Both the position numbers and the translations under genes were made by a program. Shown here one piece after another: positions 1 to 6,977 of a DNA stretch of 9,772 nucleotides. The notes below the pieces were generated by a model. That model was not told the DNA's origin, did no database searches, and saw nothing but the letters and a program-made list of their open reading frames with translations. This stretch comes from Betaproteobacteria bacterium (GTDB lineage Bacteria; Pseudomonadota; Gammaproteobacteria; Burkholderiales; Burkholderiaceae_C): the NCBI GenBank assembly GCA_005884255.1, contig VBDL01000036.1, positions 282-10,053 of the forward strand, in the 5' to 3' direction. How positions within the stretch are numbered: position 1 is the first letter of the stretch; every line of letters starts with the position of its first letter.

Positions 1-27
1 GCTCGCGTGAGGCGTGTGGCGGGCCAT
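1..27 (-). CDS. cysN: Start of probable cysN (ATP sulfurylase large subunit), partial at window edge
   Basis: Only the first nine codons (MARHTPHAS) are visible before the window ends. The ATG shares one base with the cysD stop (TGATG). It is preceded by a good Shine-Dalgarno sequence, AAGAGGGG on the minus strand (positions 36-43), with an 8-base spacer, so a translated downstream gene is well supported. The name rests on context: cysD is almost always followed by the GTPase subunit cysN or by the cysN-cysC fusion that adds APS kinase. Nine residues cannot distinguish cysN from cysNC, nor exclude another gene. Confidence 0.55.
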
Positions 28-941
28 CAGAAGTACCCCTCTTGCTTCTTCTTCTCCATGGACGCCGCGCTGTCGTGGTCGATCATGCGGCCCTGGCGCT
101 CCGACGTCATCGTCAGCAGCATCTCCTGGATGATCTGCGGCAGCGTGGTGGCCTCGGACTCCACCGCACCCGTCAGCGGATAGCAGCCGAGCGTGCGAAA
201 GCGCACCATCTTCTGCATCGGCGTTTCGCCTGCGCGAAGCGGCATGCGCTCGTCATCGACCATCACCAGCGTGCCGTCGCGCTCGACCACCGGCCGCGGG
301 GCCGCGTAGTACAGCGGCACGATCGGGATCTTCTCGAGGTGGATGTACTGCCAGATGTCGAGCTCGGTCCAGTTCGAGATCGGGAACACGCGGATGCTCT
401 CGCCCTTGTTCTTGCGCGCGTTGTACAGACGCCAGAGCTCGGGCCGCTGGTTCTTCGGGTCCCAGTGGTGAGCCGCGGTGCGGAACGAGAAGATGCGCTC
501 CTTGGCGCGCGACTTCTCCTCGTCGCGGCGCGCGCCGCCGAACGCGGCATCGAACCCGTACTTGTCCAGGGCCTGCTTGAGCCCCTGCGTCTTCCACATG
601 TCGGTGTGCACCTGCGAGCCGTGGTCGAACGGATTGATGCCCAAGGCCTCGGCCTCGGGGTTGCGGTAGACGATCAGCTCCATGCCCATCTCGCGGGCCA
701 TGCGCTCGCGCATCGCGTACATGTCGCGGAACTTCCACGTCGTGTCGACATGCAGCAGCGGGAACGGCGGCGGCGCCGGGTGGAAGGCCTTCTTCGCCAG
801 GTGCAGCATGCAGGCACTGTCCTTGCCGATCGAATACAGCATCACCGGCTTGTCGGCCTCGGCGGCGACCTCGCGCATGATGTGGATGCTCTCGGCTTCC
901 AGCCGCTGCAGGTGAGTCAGCGTGTTCATCGGGCGGTTCAT
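27..941 (-). CDS. cysD: Sulfate adenylyltransferase subunit 2 (CysD)
   Basis: This is the catalytic small subunit of heterodimeric ATP sulfurylase, which with the GTPase CysN makes adenosine 5'-phosphosulfate from ATP and sulfate in the cytoplasm. The 304-residue product matches the family length (about 302) and reads as CysD throughout. It has the PP-loop SIGKDS at residues 37-42, PFPLLHVDTTWKFR at 60-72, GGARRDEEKSRAKER at 135-149, RFRTLGCYPLTGAVES at 247-262 and the conserved C-terminus KKQEGYF. It is of the E. coli/CysNC-partner type (SIGKDS), not the FSGGKDS type I recall for many Burkholderia-like assimilatory operons. The chosen ATG at 941 overlaps the aldolase stop as ATGA and has GAGGGAG five bases upstream. 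An alternative in-frame ATG four codons later (929) would also fit the family N-terminus. Sitting last in a catabolic operon is odd for an assimilation gene. Confidence 0.97.
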   Translation of the reverse strand: MNRPMNTLTHLQRLEAESIHIMREVAAEADKPVMLYSIGKDSACMLHLAKKAFHPAPPPFPLLHVDTTWKFRDMYAMRERMAREMGMELIVYRNPEAEALGINPFDHGSQVHTDMWKTQGLKQALDKYGFDAAFGGARRDEEKSRAKERIFSFRTAAHHWDPKNQRPELWRLYNARKNKGESIRVFPISNWTELDIWQYIHLEKIPIVPLYYAAPRPVVERDGTLVMVDDERMPLRAGETPMQKMVRFRTLGCYPLTGAVESEATTLPQIIQEMLLTMTSERQGRMIDHDSAASMEKKKQEGYF

Positions 942-1945
942 GTGCGCTCCCTCGCCAGTGTCATCGCCGTGTCCTCGATCATGTCTTCCTGCCCACCGAC
1001 CATGCCGCGCCGGCCGAGCTCGACCAGGATCTCGCGCGCCGGCACGCCGTACTTGGCTTCGGCGCGCTTGGCGAACAGCAGGAAGCTCGAATACACGCCC
1101 GCATAGCCGAGCGTCAGCGCATCGCGGTCGATGCGGATGGGGTGGTCCATGATCGGCAGCACGCGGTCTTCTGCGACGTCCTGGATCTTGAAGACGTCCA
1201 CGCCGGTCTCGATGACCATGAGCTCGCACACCGCGACGAACACCTCCATCGGCGTGTTGCCGGCGCCGGCGCCCAGGCCTGCCGCCGCGGTGTCGATGCG
1301 GTTGGCGCCGCACTCGACGGCCGCGAGGGAGTTGGCCACGCCCATGGCCAGGTTGTGGTGGCCGTGGAAGCCGAGCTCGGTCTCGGGCTTCAGCGCATCG
1401 CGCACCGCGCCGATGCGCGCCTTCACGCCCTCGGGCAGCATGTGGCCGGCCGAGTCGGTGATGTACAGGCAGTTGGCGCCATAGCTTTCCATCAGCCTGG
1501 CCTGCACGACGAGCTGCTCGGGGCGCGACATGTGCGCCATCATCAGGAAGCCCACCGTGTCGAGCCCGAGTTCGCGTGCCTTGGCGATGTGCTGCTCGGA
1601 GACATCGGCCTCGGTGCAGTGCGTGGCGACGCGGATCGTGTGCACGCCCAGGTCCTTGGCCATCAGCAGGTGATCGACCGTGCCGATGCCCGGCAGCAGC
1701 AGCGCCGAGACCTTGGCGCGCTTCATCAACGGGATCACGGCGCCGAGGTACTCCTCGTCGCTGTGCGCAGGGAAGCCGTAGTTGACCGATGCGCCGCCCA
1801 GGCCGTCGCCGTGCGTCACCTCGATCAGCGGCACGCCGGCCTCGTCCAGGCCAGTGGCGACGTGCTTCATCTGCTCGAGCGTCATCAGGTGGCGCTTCGG
1901 GTGCATGCCGTCGCGCAGCGTCATGTCGTGAAGGGTGATCTTCAT
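938..1945 (-). CDS. mhpE: 4-hydroxy-2-oxovalerate aldolase (MhpE/DmpG/BphI family)
   Basis: This enzyme cleaves 4-hydroxy-2-oxovalerate to pyruvate and acetaldehyde, the last carbon-carbon cleavage of meta-cleavage catabolism. It works as a complex with the acetaldehyde dehydrogenase, channelling acetaldehyde between the two. The 335-residue product has the family start TLRDGMH (residues 9-15), supplying the catalytic Arg11, metal ligand Asp12 and catalytic-base candidate His15. It also has the metal-binding GFHGHHNLA (192-200; His194 and His196) and DTAAAGLGAGAGN (218-230). The start at 1945 follows the dehydrogenase stop by 11 bases and has AGGAAAG upstream. Its stop overlaps the cysD start (ATGA). 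Specificity for longer aldehydes (propionaldehyde, as in steroid or alkyl-aromatic pathways) cannot be read from the sequence. Confidence 0.96.
   Translation of the reverse strand: MKITLHDMTLRDGMHPKRHLMTLEQMKHVATGLDEAGVPLIEVTHGDGLGGASVNYGFPAHSDEEYLGAVIPLMKRAKVSALLLPGIGTVDHLLMAKDLGVHTIRVATHCTEADVSEQHIAKARELGLDTVGFLMMAHMSRPEQLVVQARLMESYGANCLYITDSAGHMLPEGVKARIGAVRDALKPETELGFHGHHNLAMGVANSLAAVECGANRIDTAAAGLGAGAGNTPMEVFVAVCELMVIETGVDVFKIQDVAEDRVLPIMDHPIRIDRDALTLGYAGVYSSFLLFAKRAEAKYGVPAREILVELGRRGMVGGQEDMIEDTAMTLARERT
947..953 (-). promoter_or_regulatory. Ribosome binding site of cysD, inside the aldolase gene
   Basis: On the minus strand the sequence GAGGGAG ends five bases before the cysD ATG at 941, within the last codons of the aldolase gene. 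With the ATGA stop/start overlap it supports both the start choice and translational coupling of cysD to the aldolase, rather than a chance abutment of two unrelated operons. Confidence 0.7.
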
Positions 1946-1956
1946 GGGGCTTTCCT

Positions 1957-2841
1957 TCAGGCAGCGAGCCACTCTTGCGCGAACAGCTCGGCGGTGCGCG
2001 CGGCGGCGGCGGTCATGATGTCGAGGTTGCCGGCGTACTTGGGCAGGTAGTCGCCCAGGCCTTCGACCTCCATGAAGACGGACACCCGGTTCCCGTCGAA
2101 CACCGGGCCGTTCACGAGCTTGTAGCCCGGCACGTACTTCTGCACCTCGACGATCATGTCGTGGATCGACTGCGTGATGCGCTCGCGATCGGGCTCGCCC
2201 TCGGTCAGGCAATGCACCGTGTCGCGCATGATCAGCGGCGGCTCGGCCGGGTTGATGACGATGATGGCCTTGCCGCGCTTGGCGCCACCGACGCGCTCGA
2301 CCGCGCCCGCAGTGGTGCGCGTGAACTCATCGATGTTCCTGCGCGTGCCCGGCCCCACCGAGCGGCTCGACACCGTGGCGACGATTTCGCCGTAGGCCAC
2401 CGGCTGCACGCGGCTCACCGCGGCGACCATCGGGATCGTGGCCTGGCCGCCGCAGGTGACCATGTTGACGTTCATCACGCGCCGGCCGAGCTGCTCTTTC
2501 AGGTTGACCGGCGGCACGCAATAGGGGCCGATGGCCGCCGGCGTGAGATCGATCATCAGCACGTCCAGCGCATTGAGCTTGCGCGCATTCTCGGCGTGCA
2601 CGTACGCCGAGGTGGCGTCGAAGGCGATCTGCACGCCATCGGCGCGCACATGCGGCAGCAGGCCGTCCACGCCGTCGGCGGTCGTCTTCAAGCCGAGTTC
2701 GCGCGCGCGCTTCAGCCCGTCGGACTCGGGGTCGACGCCCACCATCCACACCGGCTCGAGCAGCGAGCTGCGCTGCAGCTTGGCCAGCAGGTCGGTGCCG
2801 ATGTTGCCCGGCCCGATGACGGCGCACTTGATCTTCCTCAT
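1957..2841 (-). CDS. mhpF: Acetaldehyde dehydrogenase, CoA-acylating (MhpF/DmpF/BphJ family)
   Basis: This enzyme oxidises acetaldehyde with NAD+ and CoA to acetyl-CoA, partnering the aldolase encoded just downstream. The 294-residue product starts MRKIKCAVIGPGNIGTDL, giving the Rossmann GPGNIG at residues 10-15. The catalytic cysteine is Cys130 in NMVTCGGQATIPMV, and the C-terminal half carries the family segments NPAEPPLIMRDTVHCL and YKLVNGPVFDGNRVSVFMEVEG. Length is slightly under the usual 300-312 residues, but both ends look intact. The start at 2841 lies 11 bases after the hydratase TAG, and a TAGGA Shine-Dalgarno overlaps that stop codon. Gene order hydratase-dehydrogenase-aldolase is the same as in the mhpDFE, dmpEFG and tesEFG operons. 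Confidence 0.97.
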   Translation of the reverse strand: MRKIKCAVIGPGNIGTDLLAKLQRSSLLEPVWMVGVDPESDGLKRARELGLKTTADGVDGLLPHVRADGVQIAFDATSAYVHAENARKLNALDVLMIDLTPAAIGPYCVPPVNLKEQLGRRVMNVNMVTCGGQATIPMVAAVSRVQPVAYGEIVATVSSRSVGPGTRRNIDEFTRTTAGAVERVGGAKRGKAIIVINPAEPPLIMRDTVHCLTEGEPDRERITQSIHDMIVEVQKYVPGYKLVNGPVFDGNRVSVFMEVEGLGDYLPKYAGNLDIMTAAAARTAELFAQEWLAA

Positions 2842-2852
2842 GCGTTCGATTC

Positions 2853-3644
2853 CTAGGTTGCGAAGCGCACCGACGCGCCGCCGAGGCCGTCGATGCTCAA
2901 TTCGAAGCGGTCGCCGGCCTGCGCGGGCACGAGCGGCGCCAGCGAGCCCGACAAGATGACCTCGCCCTTCAGGAAGGGGATGCCGAAGGCGCCCAGCGTG
3001 TTGGCGAGCCAGGCCACCGCCTCGGCCGGATGGCCTTGCACCGCCGAGCCCAGGCCTTCGCCCGCAGGCTCGCCGTTCCTGAACAGCTGCAGCCGGACCG
3101 CGGCGAGATCGAGCGAGCGCGGGTCGACGCGCTGCAGCCCGAGCACGAACACGCCGCATGACGCGTTGTCGGCCACCGTGTCCTGGATGCGGATCTTCCA
3201 GTCGGCGATGCGCGAGTCCACGATCTCGAAGCACGGCAGCACGTGGTCGGTGGCGGCCAGCACGTCTTCGCGCGTGACGCCGGGGCCGCTGAGGTCCTTC
3301 TTGAGCACGAAGGCGATCTCGCCTTCGGCGCGCGGCTGGATCAGCCCGGCGCGCGCGAGGCTCACGGTCGCGCCGTCTGCCACCTGCATGCGGTCGGTGA
3401 GAAAGCCGAAGTCGGGCTGGTGCACGTTCAGCATCTGCTGCACCGCCTTCGAGGTGACACCGATCTTCTTGCCGATCACGCGCTCGCCGTCGGCCACGCG
3501 GCGCTCGAGCAAGCGTGAGGAGATGCGGTACGCGTCGTCGACGGTGATGGAAGGTTCGCGCGCGGTGAGCGGCGCTAGTGTCGTGCGCTGTCGCAGCGCG
3601 TCGTAGAGCTCGTCGGCGAGCGCATGAAGACGACCTTGTTCCAT
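2853..3644 (-). CDS. mhpD: 2-oxopent-4-enoate (2-hydroxypentadienoate) hydratase
   Basis: This enzyme adds water to 2-hydroxypenta-2,4-dienoate to give 4-hydroxy-2-oxovalerate, feeding the aldolase. The 263-residue product matches the MhpD/DmpE/BphH/TesE family. It has VIGKKIGVTS (residues 56-65, with Lys60), the metal ligands Glu107 and Glu109 in AEGEIAFVL, and Glu140 in CFEIVDSRI, at essentially the MhpD spacing. The related decarboxylase (DmpH/XylI) shares the fold. Hydratase is preferred because the aldolase and dehydrogenase follow immediately and no dehydrogenase/decarboxylase branch is seen. The start at 3644 is set by the family N-terminus and lacks a convincing Shine-Dalgarno. It is the first gene of the minus-strand operon and reads away from the palindromic operator. 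Confidence 0.94.
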   Translation of the reverse strand: MEQGRLHALADELYDALRQRTTLAPLTAREPSITVDDAYRISSRLLERRVADGERVIGKKIGVTSKAVQQMLNVHQPDFGFLTDRMQVADGATVSLARAGLIQPRAEGEIAFVLKKDLSGPGVTREDVLAATDHVLPCFEIVDSRIADWKIRIQDTVADNASCGVFVLGLQRVDPRSLDLAAVRLQLFRNGEPAGEGLGSAVQGHPAEAVAWLANTLGAFGIPFLKGEVILSGSLAPLVPAQAGDRFELSIDGLGGASVRFAT

Positions 3645-3678
3645 GGCGAGTGATGGTTGCAGCGCGCGGGCACGACAA

Positions 3679-3698
3679 CATCGTCCGAGCGGACGATG
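3679..3698. promoter_or_regulatory. Perfect 20-bp inverted repeat in divergent promoter region, probable operator
   Basis: The sequence CATCGTCCG-AG-CGGACGATG has two perfect 9-base arms around a 2-base centre. It sits in the 88-base gap between the divergent hydratase and SnoaL-like genes, with exactly 34 bases on each side to the respective ATG codons. The size and symmetry fit a homodimeric repressor of the TetR or a similar helix-turn-helix family. No regulator gene lies in the window, so the family is inference. I found no sigma-70 promoter in the gap that I would defend. Confidence 0.75.
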
Positions 3699-3732
3699 GC
3701 CGCGCTCGCCCTGCCGCGTAGCGTGAGCGGCC

Positions 3733-4209
3733 ATGAACGCACCCACCGACCTCGCCGCGCGCCTGCGCGTGCTGGAAGACATCGAAGCCATCCGCCGGCT
3801 GAAGGCGCGCTACTTCCTCGCCTGCGACCGCAAGGACGTGGCCGGCATGCGCGACTGCTTCTTGCCCGGCGAGGTGCACATCGACTACGGCGTGGTCGGC
3901 ACATTCGACCGGCGCGAGCAGCTCATCGAGGTGTTCGAGCGCCTCGCCTGCCACGCGCACGTCGTCGAAATGCACCACGGCGCGAACCCGGTGATCGACG
4001 TCACTGACGATGATCATGCGCACGGCAGCTGGGCACTGCACTACCAGCAGATCGACACGCGCGGGCGCAAGCTCACGCAGCTCGGCGGCACCTACGAGGA
4101 CGAGTACCGCAAGGAAGACGGTGCATGGCGCATCAGCCGCACGCGCTTCGTCGCCGGATCGACACTCGTGCTGGACCTCGCCCGCCTCGAAACGCAGGAG
4201 GCGAAATGA
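3733..4209 (+). CDS. SnoaL/NTF2-like protein, possible BaiE-type dehydratase
   Basis: This 158-residue single-domain protein has the cone-shaped NTF2-like (SnoaL_4) pattern, beginning LEDIEAIRRLKARYFLACD (residues 14-32). Compared from memory with the bile acid 7alpha-dehydratase BaiE, Tyr27 and Asp32 fall at the same spacing as the BaiE catalytic Tyr30 and Asp35. His81 in EMHHGANPVI matches His83 of BaiE. This suggests a lyase/dehydratase active site rather than a mere binding protein, but many SnoaL-like proteins keep part of this pattern without known activity, so the substrate is open. It is the first gene of the plus-strand operon, directly after the palindromic operator, and its stop overlaps the next start (ATGA). 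Confidence 0.85.
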   Translation: MNAPTDLAARLRVLEDIEAIRRLKARYFLACDRKDVAGMRDCFLPGEVHIDYGVVGTFDRREQLIEVFERLACHAHVVEMHHGANPVIDVTDDDHAHGSWALHYQQIDTRGRKLTQLGGTYEDEYRKEDGAWRISRTRFVAGSTLVLDLARLETQEAK

Positions 4210-5072
4210 GCACCGACAAGCAGGCCGTCGTGGCCGTGGTGACCGGCGCCTCGCGCGGCGCCGGCAAGGGCATCGCGCTGGCGCTCGGCGCCGCCGGCGC
4301 CACCGTCTACGTGACCGGCCGCTCGCAGCGCGATGGCGACGCCGACCTGCCCGGCACCATCCACGCCACCGCGCGCGAGATCGACGCGCTCGGCGGGCGC
4401 GGCATCGCGGTGGCCTGCGATCACCGCGACGATGCCCAGGTGGCCGCGCTGTTCGAGCGCGTCGCGCAACAGTCCGGCCGCCTCGACATCCTCGTCAACA
4501 ACGCGACCTTCCTGCACGACGACCTGATCAAGCCAGGGCCCTTCTGGAGCAAGCCGCTCGACCTGGTGAACATCCTCGACGTCGGCCTGCGCTCGGCCTA
4601 TGTCGCGAGCTGGCATGCGGCGCCGCTGATGGTGAGGCAACGACGCGGGTTGATCGCCTTCACCTCGTCGTTCGGCGCCAGTTGCTACATGCATGGGCCG
4701 GGCTACGGCGCGCAGAAGGTGGGCGTGGACAAGTTCGCCAAGGACATGGCAGTCGACCTGCGCGAGCACGACGTGGCCGCGGTGTCGATCTGGATGGGCA
4801 TGCTCGACACCGAGCGCACGCAGCGCGTGATGCAGCAGCATCCCGAGCAGTACGCCGGCTTTGCCGCGATGGCCGAGAGCCCGCAGTTCACCGGCCGCCT
4901 CATCGATGCGCTGTACCGCGACCCGAGGCTGATGGAGAAGTCCGGCATGGTGCTGGTCGGTGCGGAGCTGGCGCAGCAGTACGGCATCCGCGACATCGAC
5001 GGCCGGCAGCCGCCGTCGCATCGCGCGATGCTCGGCGGGCCGGTACAGGCGCATCCGGCAAAAGTGGAGTAA
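4206..5072 (+). CDS. Short-chain dehydrogenase/reductase, DHRS1-like
   Basis: This 288-residue NAD(P)-dependent oxidoreductase has a full SDR core: cofactor loop TGASRGAG (13-20), NNA (98-100), catalytic Ser around 154-155 in FTSSFG, and Tyr167/Lys171 in GYGAQK. The region WSKPLDLVNILDVGLRSAYV and the C-terminal segment AQQYGIRDIDGRQP resemble animal DHRS1, a family with reported carbonyl-reductase activity toward steroids among other substrates. That resemblance is from memory and does not prove substrate. The start at 4206 is fixed by the ATGA overlap with the SnoaL-like gene and by a perfect AGGAGG (4196-4201) four bases upstream. It probably interconverts a hydroxyl and a ketone in the same pathway as its neighbours. 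Confidence 0.93.
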   Translation: MSTDKQAVVAVVTGASRGAGKGIALALGAAGATVYVTGRSQRDGDADLPGTIHATAREIDALGGRGIAVACDHRDDAQVAALFERVAQQSGRLDILVNNATFLHDDLIKPGPFWSKPLDLVNILDVGLRSAYVASWHAAPLMVRQRRGLIAFTSSFGASCYMHGPGYGAQKVGVDKFAKDMAVDLREHDVAAVSIWMGMLDTERTQRVMQQHPEQYAGFAAMAESPQFTGRLIDALYRDPRLMEKSGMVLVGAELAQQYGIRDIDGRQPPSHRAMLGGPVQAHPAKVE

Positions 5073-5077
5073 AGGCC

Positions 5078-5986
5078 ATGATGAACGAATTCACCCCTCC
5101 TTCGCTGAGCGGCAAGGTCGCACTCGTCACCGGTGCGAGCCGCGGCATCGGGCGGGCGATCGCCCAGCGGCTTGCATCGGCGGGCGCCACGGTCGTGGTC
5201 ACGGCACGGTCCGTGGTCGTCGAGGCACCGAACGCCCGGCTCGGCTCGCAGCAGCGCCTCCCCGGAACGCTGGCCGAGACGGTGGCGCTGATCGAGCGGG
5301 CCGGTGGCCGCGTCCTCGCGCTCGGCGCAGACCTCGAGCTTGCCGCGGAGCGCGACTCGCTCGTCGCACGCGCCGCCGAGGCCGCAGGCGGGCTCGACAT
5401 CCTCGTGAACAACGCAGGCTTCGCAGACTTCGCGCCGGTCGAGCGGATGTCGATGGCGACCTTCGACCGCACCGTGGACCATTACCTTCGCGCGCCGTTC
5501 GCGCTGGCCCGCGACGCGGTGCCGCACATGAAGGCACGCGGCGCCGGCTGGATCGTCAACATCGGATCGGCAACCGCGATGCCGCCGCTGCGTCCGTACG
5601 GCGAGCATGCGAAAGCTGGCGGCGACGTGGTCTACGCTGCGGTCAAGGCGGCGCTGCACCGGTTCACGCAAGGGCTGGCAGCCGAGCTCGTCGACCACGG
5701 CATCGCCGTCAATGCGGTGGGCCCGTCGACGGCGATCCGCACGCCCGGCGCGTCGGACTTGATTCCCGGCGACTATCCAACCGAGGACGTCGAATACCTC
5801 GTGGAGACCGTGCTCGCCATGTGCCACCTGCCGGCGTCGCAGCGCACCGGGCTCGTCGCGTTCAGCATGCACTTCCCATGGCAGCAGGGCCTGCAGGTGA
5901 TGAGCCTCGATGGCCGCACGCCGCTGCCGCGACGCGAGCCGCCGGCCTGGTCGCACCCGGCGATCGATGCCGCGGGCCTGGCCTGA
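5078..5986 (+). CDS. Short-chain dehydrogenase/reductase (classical SDR)
   Basis: This 302-residue protein is a second SDR, clearly different from the one before it. It has TGASRGIG (18-25), NNAG (111-114), Ser164 in NIGSATA and Tyr186/Lys190 in YAAVK. The gap between catalytic Ser and Tyr is 22 residues instead of the usual 12-14, because of an extra segment around 171-182 (LRPYGEHAKAGG) that should shape the substrate pocket. The C-terminus extends with a proline-rich tail after the final strand. Two ATG codons are adjacent (5078 and 5081), with GGAG eight bases before the first. It lies five bases after the previous stop and one base before the next gene. Coenzyme and substrate are unknown. 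Confidence 0.93.
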   Translation: MMNEFTPPSLSGKVALVTGASRGIGRAIAQRLASAGATVVVTARSVVVEAPNARLGSQQRLPGTLAETVALIERAGGRVLALGADLELAAERDSLVARAAEAAGGLDILVNNAGFADFAPVERMSMATFDRTVDHYLRAPFALARDAVPHMKARGAGWIVNIGSATAMPPLRPYGEHAKAGGDVVYAAVKAALHRFTQGLAAELVDHGIAVNAVGPSTAIRTPGASDLIPGDYPTEDVEYLVETVLAMCHLPASQRTGLVAFSMHFPWQQGLQVMSLDGRTPLPRREPPAWSHPAIDAAGLA

Positions 5987-5987
5987 C

Positions 5988-6977
5988 ATGCGCGCCATCG
6001 TCATCGATGCGTTCGGCGGGCCCGAGGTGCTGCGCGAGGCCGAGCTGCCGAAGCCGCACCCCGGCCCGGGGCAGGTGCTCGTTCGCGTCGCCTGTGCAGG
6101 CGTGAATCCGGCGGACTGGAAGGTCCGCGAGGGCTGGCTGGCGAGCTACTTCGACTGCCGCTTCCCCTTCGTGCCCGGCTTCGACCTGGCCGGCGTCGTC
6201 GAGGCCGTCGGGCCGGGCGTCGACGGCCTGCGGGTCGGCGATCGCGTGTTCGGCACCTCGCGCCAAGGCCAGGGCGAGAACGGCTCGTATGCCGAGTACA
6301 CGACGGCTCATGCCGCGATGCTGTCGCTCGTGCCGCCGGGCATCTCGCTGGCCGAGGCCGCGGCGCTGCCCACGGCCGGCACCACTGCCTATGGCGGCCT
6401 CGTCGACGCCGGCGGCCTGCAGGCCGGGCAGACGGTGCTGATCCACGGCGGGGCCGGCGGCGTGGGCACGATCGCCCTCCAGATCGCCAAGGCGTTCGGC
6501 GCTCGCGTGGCCGTCACCTGCTCGGCGGCGAATGCCGACCACGTGCGCTCGCTCGGTGCCGACCTCGCGATCGACTATCGCGCCGGCGACGTGCCGCGCG
6601 CGCTGCGCGACTGGGCGCCGCACGGCGTGGACCTCGCGCTCGATGCCGTCGGCCAGGACACGCTGCTGCCCTCGGCCGCCGCCGTCGTGCGGCCCGGTGG
6701 CACCTATGTGGAGATCGAGACGCTCATCTCGCGCGCGACCGAGGCGCAGGTCGCCGAAGCGGCGCGGCACGGCGTGCGCCTCGTCTCGAACATGATCGCC
6801 GTGTCGCGGCTGGCCGAGCACCTGGCCGCCCTCGCAAGCCTGCTCGCGCAGGGCCGGGTGCGCATGCCCACGCTGCAGCGCCTCCCGCTGGCCGACGCGG
6901 CGCTCGCGCACGCGCGCATCGCGTCCGGGCGCCAGCGCGGCAAGCTCGTGCTCGATGTCGCGGGGGACATGGCATGA
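5988..6977 (+). CDS. Zinc-independent MDR, NADPH:quinone oxidoreductase-like
   Basis: This 329-residue medium-chain reductase is of the quinone oxidoreductase (zeta-crystallin) type. The GroES-like N-terminal part has GVNPADWKVREG (38-49) and PGFDLAGVVEAVG (63-75). The Rossmann part has LIHGGAGGVGTIALQIAKAFGA, with the nucleotide loop GGAGGVG at 154-160. The cysteine cluster and catalytic zinc ligands of alcohol dehydrogenases are absent. Members of this group reduce quinones or the C=C bond of enones and enoyl-CoAs with NADPH, so it may supply an ene-reduction step here. The start at 5988 is immediately downstream of the SDR stop with little Shine-Dalgarno, suggesting coupling. The end overlaps the next gene (ATGA). 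Confidence 0.92.
   Translation: MRAIVIDAFGGPEVLREAELPKPHPGPGQVLVRVACAGVNPADWKVREGWLASYFDCRFPFVPGFDLAGVVEAVGPGVDGLRVGDRVFGTSRQGQGENGSYAEYTTAHAAMLSLVPPGISLAEAAALPTAGTTAYGGLVDAGGLQAGQTVLIHGGAGGVGTIALQIAKAFGARVAVTCSAANADHVRSLGADLAIDYRAGDVPRALRDWAPHGVDLALDAVGQDTLLPSAAAVVRPGGTYVEIETLISRATEAQVAEAARHGVRLVSNMIAVSRLAEHLAALASLLAQGRVRMPTLQRLPLADAALAHARIASGRQRGKLVLDVAGDMA

Noticed and set aside
42..1106. Long plus-strand open frame opposite cysD and the aldolase
   Set aside because: It is antisense to two well-matched genes and rich in Arg/His/Leu from GC-rich codon mirroring. It has no recognisable domain.
938..2212. Aldolase extended upstream into the acetaldehyde dehydrogenase gene
   Set aside because: The upstream part is a wrong-frame reading of the dehydrogenase. 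The family N-terminus MKITLHDMTLRDG and a Shine-Dalgarno fix the start at 1945.
3650..3678. Minus-strand promoter candidate TTGTCG, 17-base spacer, CATCAC
   Set aside because: The -10 element matches the consensus at only three of six positions and would sit five bases from the hydratase ATG. In such GC-rich DNA this is not good enough to annotate.
2853..3734. N-terminally extended hydratase starting at 3734 on the minus strand
   Set aside because: The extra 30 residues look unlike the family, would read through the palindromic operator, and would start inside the divergent gene's start codon.
4010..5986. A single 658-codon frame suggesting a long fusion protein
   Set aside because: Its first part is an Arg-rich wrong-frame reading of the first SDR. 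Only the part from 5078 is a real protein. The stop of SDR 1 and start of SDR 2 are both clear, so there is neither fusion nor frameshift.
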